This document shows, piece after piece, positions 58,650-64,000 of a DNA stretch of 64,000 nt. This stretch comes from Hymenopus coronatus (taxonomy: Eukaryota; Arthropoda; Insecta; Mantodea; Hymenopodidae). The position numbers and the translations under genes were made by a program. The stretch covers positions 28,014,501 through 28,078,500 of the forward strand of contig CM060895.1 in NCBI GenBank assembly GCA_030762935.1, written 5' to 3'. A model generated the notes under the pieces. That model did no database searches. It was not told the DNA's origin and saw only the letters and a list, made by a program, of their open reading frames with translations. Each line of letters begins with the position of its first letter. The first letter of the stretch is position 1.

Positions 58650-59205
58650 AATGGCATGTTATTTATGGACATTCTTTAACTACTGTGGTTCTCAGCGTCC
58701 CATTCTAAATTGGGCATGAAACACTGCTTAATTTTGCTCAGAGGCCTCTCTTTCAGGCTTGAGGTTGTTTTACATGCCATAAATCTACGACATGGGACCA
58801 ATGGCTTTACTTCTCATGCCCATTCACTATGTTTCTGTAGATGCAAGATTACTGTTCATAAGGTTAAAATCTGGAAACATAATGTACTTTGTAACATGGT
58901 GAACAAGTAGTTGGGGAGGGGGGGTAGAGTGAACTAGTTTTCTATCGAAAGGCGACTGTCAAAAACTGAACTGCAGCAGCTAGTGCTGTTAAATCATTTG
59001 GTAGTGTTAGAATTAAAAGAACAGAAGTAGAGGAAAGAACTTGAGAAAGATTGAAATACTTATGTAGATAGGCAAATAAATGAATGCTATGCTAAGGATT
59101 TTTGCACCCGAAAAATTCCATCATCCTCCCGCTGGGTTTGAACCTGCAACCTTGGGTATATGAAATTAGCATGGTAACCATTACACTACGGAGGGCGACA
59201 GTTAA
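58650..59205 (-). mobile_element. tRNA-derived SINE, family S4, split by about 270 bp
   Basis: The tail and body (58650-58812; GGACATTCTTTAACTACTGT, GGCCTCTCTTTCAGGCTTGA) and the tRNA-like head (59088-59205; GGGTTTGAACCTGCAACCTT, AACCATTACACTACGGAGGG) are those of one SINE on the minus strand. Between them lies about 270 bp of other sequence that includes TGGGGAGGGGGGGTAG. Compare the intact copy at 5255. Confidence 0.7.
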
Positions 59206-61920
59206 ATTTAAAGGTGTGTTTCCTTAAGAGGCACAATGTTTGAGCGTTTTAGCATGGCGATGGCAACGAATGTTACATCTGACCATTGCATGATGTTCTA
59301 GGAGGCGTGATGATAGGAACTTGCTGTGGCAATGCTTGCGTAGAATATAGAAAAAAGAGGTATAGTTCCTCGCAAAGCTCTGCCGAATAAAGGAAACCAA
59401 GACAAAATATTATATAATCTCGGCTGAAGAGGAACATTTCCTTAAATAGCCCTGATGCATGAAGTGCCTAAATACCTTGATTGATTGATTGATTGATAGA
59501 TTGGTTGCAAAATGTCAGTAATTGAGGTTCTTATAGTGGAATATGATGCTCTTGTTTGTTCCTAACGATAAAAGTATTAAAAAGAGCGTACAACAATTTA
59601 CTACATTTGAAGCAAAATTGAAAATGTTTCCACCTGAATGTGAATCAGTTCAAGCATACAAAGTAGAAGTGAAGAGGAAATTACACAAATGATTTAAGTA
59701 AACTAAAGCGCATGCTGAGCAAGTTGAACTTTGATGTGTGTTTTAAAGTATTGTCAATGTTTATATTATGGTTGATTATTTCATTTGTTGCACAGAACGA
59801 TATATGTGAGAGGTTTACTTTTAATATGTAAATTTAATTACTTTTTCTTGCTAGGTATTATTTATTAATTGAGGATTTATAAACGCTACACTGTGAATGC
59901 TACAAAACTAAAGATTAAATCTAATGAACCAAACAATCTTATTAGAAAAATAATTGTCATAGTAAGTATACTAGATAAGTAGTGTGTGTTCATTATACTG
60001 TATATTAGCCCCTCCTAAAGAATGACGAACATAGACATGCGGCAGGTTTTCTGTAGGAAGGATATTTATCGATGAGAAATGCTATCGTATGAGCGCATTT
60101 TTAAATTTGAAATTACGAATATATCATAAATTGTCATCTTGACCAGCAATTAGAGAATGTTCAATTTGTTTCTCTATAGGGCCAATTTGTTTCTCTACAG
60201 GGTGGGGGATCCCCTTGGCCATAGGGAGGAGGATACTTTGACATGGCCTCTTGAATGCAACCTATTCATATGTAGCTGTTTTCTATAACAGCTTTAAGCT
60301 ATTTTCTTATAAAATATAATATGGCCGTAAAAGCCTACGAACATAATTTCTTGTAATTGATTTTAGTTCTACTAGAGGGATTTTATTCATACAAAAGTAA
60401 ACTTCTTGCTGAGGAGTGCAAGTTGCAGCTGTTCTTCCTCAGCAACAAGGTTTTCTGTTTCTAGCTTCCACTATATTATAACAGAAGCTGTCAACACCTT
60501 GCTGACATTGCTGATATAATGAGACTCTGTCTTGGTCAAGGACATATTACAGCCATATACAAATATTCAGATTAGATACATAAGATACTTATCATGCTTT
60601 ATTTTATTAGAAATTTTATTTGCTTACGTTGTTCTTTACATGTTATTGTTACTTGCTACCTAGATAGGGTTGTGGTAGAAATGAGACACAAACATACTTT
60701 CGTATTCAAGAGCAGCTCACTTTATTCCATATTTCGAAAGTAAAATATACTATATTAAAATAGCATCTTGTAGCATTAACATTCTCTCTCAGATAAATAA
60801 GCGAAACTTACATTTAACAGACAAAAGTGATAGATTATGTGATGAACATGTATAACATGACACCATACCACTATTAAAATAACAGTAAAATAAAGACAAA
60901 GCAGTCAGAATGTATTATAGGAACTGCAACTATGTGAATGCCATAATGCTAAACTTATTTTGTATGACTACAAATACCATACATTATTTTATTTAAAAAG
61001 TTATACTCGCTGGACATGCGAAAACCTGGAATTTTTATTAAACAAGTCGGATTCCTTGGCGATTTTACCATTACTTTTAGGATATTTCTGCCCAAACGTT
61101 CTTCCTCATGCTGTCATTTTTGTAATCACTTCATTGAAGTGTAACGGCAAGGACGCTCTCTCAAAAGCTGAATTAATAGCCATTGTTAGTCATTTTATCA
61201 TAACTCGCACCAGCGCTTGATGTTTATATTGCTACTTGGACCAGTCCAGCCAAAACATCACACCAGGTAACGATGTGACTATGAAAACTCATCTGCGCAT
61301 GCTCAAGACCTCGTGCCACGCCGCTAAGGAATCATATCTTAAGGAACAAAATGTGTCAACCTGATTGTTGGTGGCATAATGCTGGTAATTGTCAAATGAC
61401 TGCATTAGCCCGCTTTAATGTCAAATTTAATTACTGTTAGCCCAAGTACCTAAATAACCAAGAATTTAATAATGTAAAGGTTTATGTGAAGTAACAGAAA
61501 AAATAGTATAAAAGCTCTGGAGGTTTGTGTTAACCCTGGAGTACTAATCTGCAAATGATATATGCATAGTGTTTCAAACAATGGAGGTTTTTAATGCTTT
61601 CGTCTGCGCTATTGTTACCAACAGCCATCTATGCTATCATCGCCCATTTTCTTTAAGTACCTTTGACTATAAGACGTATTCCTGCTTGACTCTATGTCTG
61701 ACAGCCTTTCTTCTGGCATTGGGGAGTAAATTTTACATATAAGAGAATAGCTTTGCAAGCTTTTGCAGGGTTGGTTTGAGAAACTTTTTGTATTTTAGAT
61801 CCAGTGCATGTGATACTAGCATGTTTCTGCTTGTATCTAAAGCTTATGCTCTTCTTCTGTCATAACTAGATACTAATAATGTAATATTTTCATGTGTTAT
61901 TGTTAGGTTAGGTTGAGTAA
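59206..61920. other. Intron sequence, largely unassigned
   Basis: A (TGAT)n run is at 59473-59493. The small frame at 60960-61220 shows no known motif. 61190-61340 is locally less AT-rich (CGCACCAGCGCTTGATG, CTCATCTGCGCATGCTC). Confidence 0.4.
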
Positions 61921-61929
61921 TTTTATCTT

Positions 61930-63360
61930 ATATCCTAGGTTGAAAGTGGTTTCACGAATTCAGACAGAGAATGAAACAAATCTTTTTGGAAGACACAGCT
62001 AACTGTGATGAACATTTTGAAGATGAATTATAGTTTAATTCTGATGATTCTCAAATTTATCCGGAGTTTTTGCTACCAATTACTAATGAAAATGCTTTGT
62101 CAAATGAGCATCAAGATGAGTGGGTGGAAATCATTAGAGAATGTGAAATTGTAAATAGTGTACAGAAGAAAAAAGAACTAGGTAAATCACTAGAAAGGAG
62201 GACACAAGCAGAAAATAGCAGATAAGTCATTCGCATTGTAGAAAAAAATTCTCAACTTTCAATTATCCAATAGGCAGAATTAATTGGAAATAATGGGTTT
62301 AAATGGAATACAACTACTACACCTTCAAAAACTAAAATCCCAGCAAGGAATCCCAGCACATTCAGCTGGTCCAACCAGTGCTGCTCATTTGTGTAATGAC
62401 CTTTTGAATGCCTTCAACTTTTCATTCCAGAATATATATTTTGAACGTAACTTTAGAACATACAAACGAAGAGATTGAATGACAGTGCATGAAATACACA
62501 GTGCAAAATACAGCCACTCTTTTCAATGTGATACTTCCCAAATTGAAGGCACTACTAGGTTTTATTACTTTAGCTTCAGCAATGAAGAATAAACATTTAT
62601 TATTTGATTCTTCATTTTGTGGTGAGAGACACGTAATGTTCAAAGAAAGATTCATCTCCCTAATAAACTGCTTAAGATTTGATTGCAAACAACAAGGCAA
62701 CAACAGTAGTCAGAAAATGCTTGATGCTATTCAGAAATGTGGGAAATTCTCCTCCAGAACTGTTGAGATCACTAAAAACCTGGAGCATATGTCACCATCA
62801 ATGAACAATTTGTTGGTTTTAGTGGGAAATGTTTGTTTAGAATCTATCTACCACCAAATATGAGATTAAAATTGTAAAGCTCTGTGTCAATACCTCTAAA
62901 TATATGATAGATGCACCACCATACTTAGCAGAATGGACAGCACCTAACATTCAACCAGTTGCTGATTACTCTGTGAAACACTTCACTACAACTTAGAGAA
63001 AATCAAGATGCAATGTAATCATGGACAACTGATTCATCTGTGTGTCAGTTGTCCAGTCAATCCTGAAAAAGTTTTCCTTGACCATAATAGGTACAGAAAA
63101 ATAAATGGGAATTTCCAGAAGAATTGGCTGACATCAAATTTCAGAAAAAAGGCCCTGGTACTTCTCTTCTCCTTTTTCATGATGAACTGATGTCCTTGTC
63201 ATATAAGCCAAGGCCAAATAAATTAGTGTTGTCAGTATCATCTGCACATTTTGAGCTAACCATTGACAAACAAATGTTACTATCTCAAATGGTTACTGCA
63301 AAATGGGTTGTGGACATGTTTTAACCAAATGTGTAACACTGTGATTGTGGTAAAAAAACA
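61930..63360 (+). pseudogene. Second piggyBac transposase remnant (PGBD-like), plus strand
   Basis: Order of pieces: an N-terminal fragment around 62290-62390 (PSKTKIPARN), 62489-62863 (FKERFISLINCLRFDCK), a Y-I/V-K-rich core near 62865-62920 (YEIKIVKLCVNTSKYM), DN-type motif near 63020 (NVIMDN), ADIKFQKKGPGTSLLLFHDE at 63124 and a degraded TKGGVD-like end near 63305 (KWVVDMF). Many shifts. It differs from the piggyBac at 15485, so it is another family. Confidence 0.75.
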
Positions 63361-64000
63361 AAAAGGTGGCTATTATGTATATTTAGGGACCCTAGAAAAT
63401 GCTGAATAAAATTCTTAAAAAAAGTGGTGGATGACGGTGAAAAAGTAGGCTCATTCTTGTGGAAAGTGGTAAATAAAATTGTTAAATAATTTGAGGCAGT
63501 TTTAATATTTATGGTGTTTAATGTCTTAAAAGATAAACACCAAATAAAGCTAAACTACAATAGAATATATACAGTGAAATGCTTTTTTAACATTTGTAAT
63601 ACAATGTGATTTTTTCTTATCTTTCAAAATATTTCCCCAGCATTATTTCCACATTTTGTAGTTTTAAATCAGTATATAAATCTGATTGTATATTTCCATA
63701 GTGGGAAATGGCATGCCCAACATCAACATTGGATGGTGGAATCCATAGTGCCTGGGTACTTTCCCAACAAATGTAGGTATTCATTCCTCATTGCCAGCAA
63801 TATTGCCACAATATTTATTTGGTCCCTATTTATTGCTACTTTCTTAATGCTGGCCTTCAAAGCACTGTACCCTTTAGCTAGTTCATCACAGGCATGCCAG
63901 CAATGACAGACTGCAGATTTGGGCCAACTGAATTTGTTAATATATTTTGTTCATCAAATAATTTCCCCATATTGGTGATAAACCCTCGTCTTTTATCCTC
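63361..64000. other. End of window, unassigned
   Basis: On the minus strand from about 63950 a degraded frame gives GYSALKASIKKVAINRDQIN and ILLAMRNEYLHLLGKY, suggesting a decayed protein-coding or transposon sequence I cannot name. Confidence 0.35.

Noticed and set aside
60960..61220. 86-codon frame as a new gene
   Set aside because: No motif, no splice context and no similarity that I recognise; typical chance length in this AT-rich sequence.

Overview
The window is eukaryotic, AT-rich and almost entirely non-coding. It is most likely from an arthropod: the one host gene is an animal-type fatty acid synthase, and the transposon mix (mariner, piggyBac, pogo, Penelope-like, I-type LINE, many tRNA-derived SINEs) is typical of large arthropod genomes. 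The species cannot be told from the sequence alone. No rRNA gene, CRISPR array, bacterial operon or functional tRNA gene was seen.

Host gene: seven plus-strand exons of one fatty acid synthase (FASN) gene run across the window at 5623-5919, 11178-11365, 30917-31156, 38825-38948, 48455-48631, 48832-49008 and 56464-56662. They encode about 467 consecutive residues: the end of the non-catalytic methyltransferase-like region, the structural linker region, and most of the NADPH-dependent enoyl reductase (ER) domain. All splice phases agree. Neither end of the gene is present. One intron is about 200 bp; the others are 5 to 20 kb and filled with transposons.

Layout: 1-1881 is a pogo-type DNA transposon (minus strand, cut by the window edge) inserted into an ACTTTCTC repeat. 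2095-4165 is a Penelope-like element (PLE). 4430-4935 is a Tc1-type remnant. The intron at 5.9-11.2 kb holds SINEs, trinucleotide microsatellites and a mariner with four nonsense codons. The intron at 11.4-30.9 kb holds many copies of the ACTTTCTC repeat, a piggyBac interrupted by a SINE, a second mariner and a LINE fragment. The intron at 31.2-38.8 kb holds more repeat copies and a PLE with an internal inversion. The intron at 38.9-48.5 kb holds a complete pogo element nested inside a hAT-like remnant, and a third PLE fragment. The intron at 49.0-56.5 kb is dominated by a near-complete I-type LINE whose poly-A tail ends 38 bp before exon 7. From 56.7 kb to the end lies an unfinished intron with SINEs and a second piggyBac remnant.

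The most distinctive thing is an unclassified, apparently non-coding repeat family of about 0.85-0.9 kb (called here the ACTTTCTC repeat after its terminal motif). It has about 19 copies or fragments, a terminal hairpin, an internal palindrome and a TG tract at a fixed internal site that is expanded in several copies and marks the joints of tandem and truncated copies.
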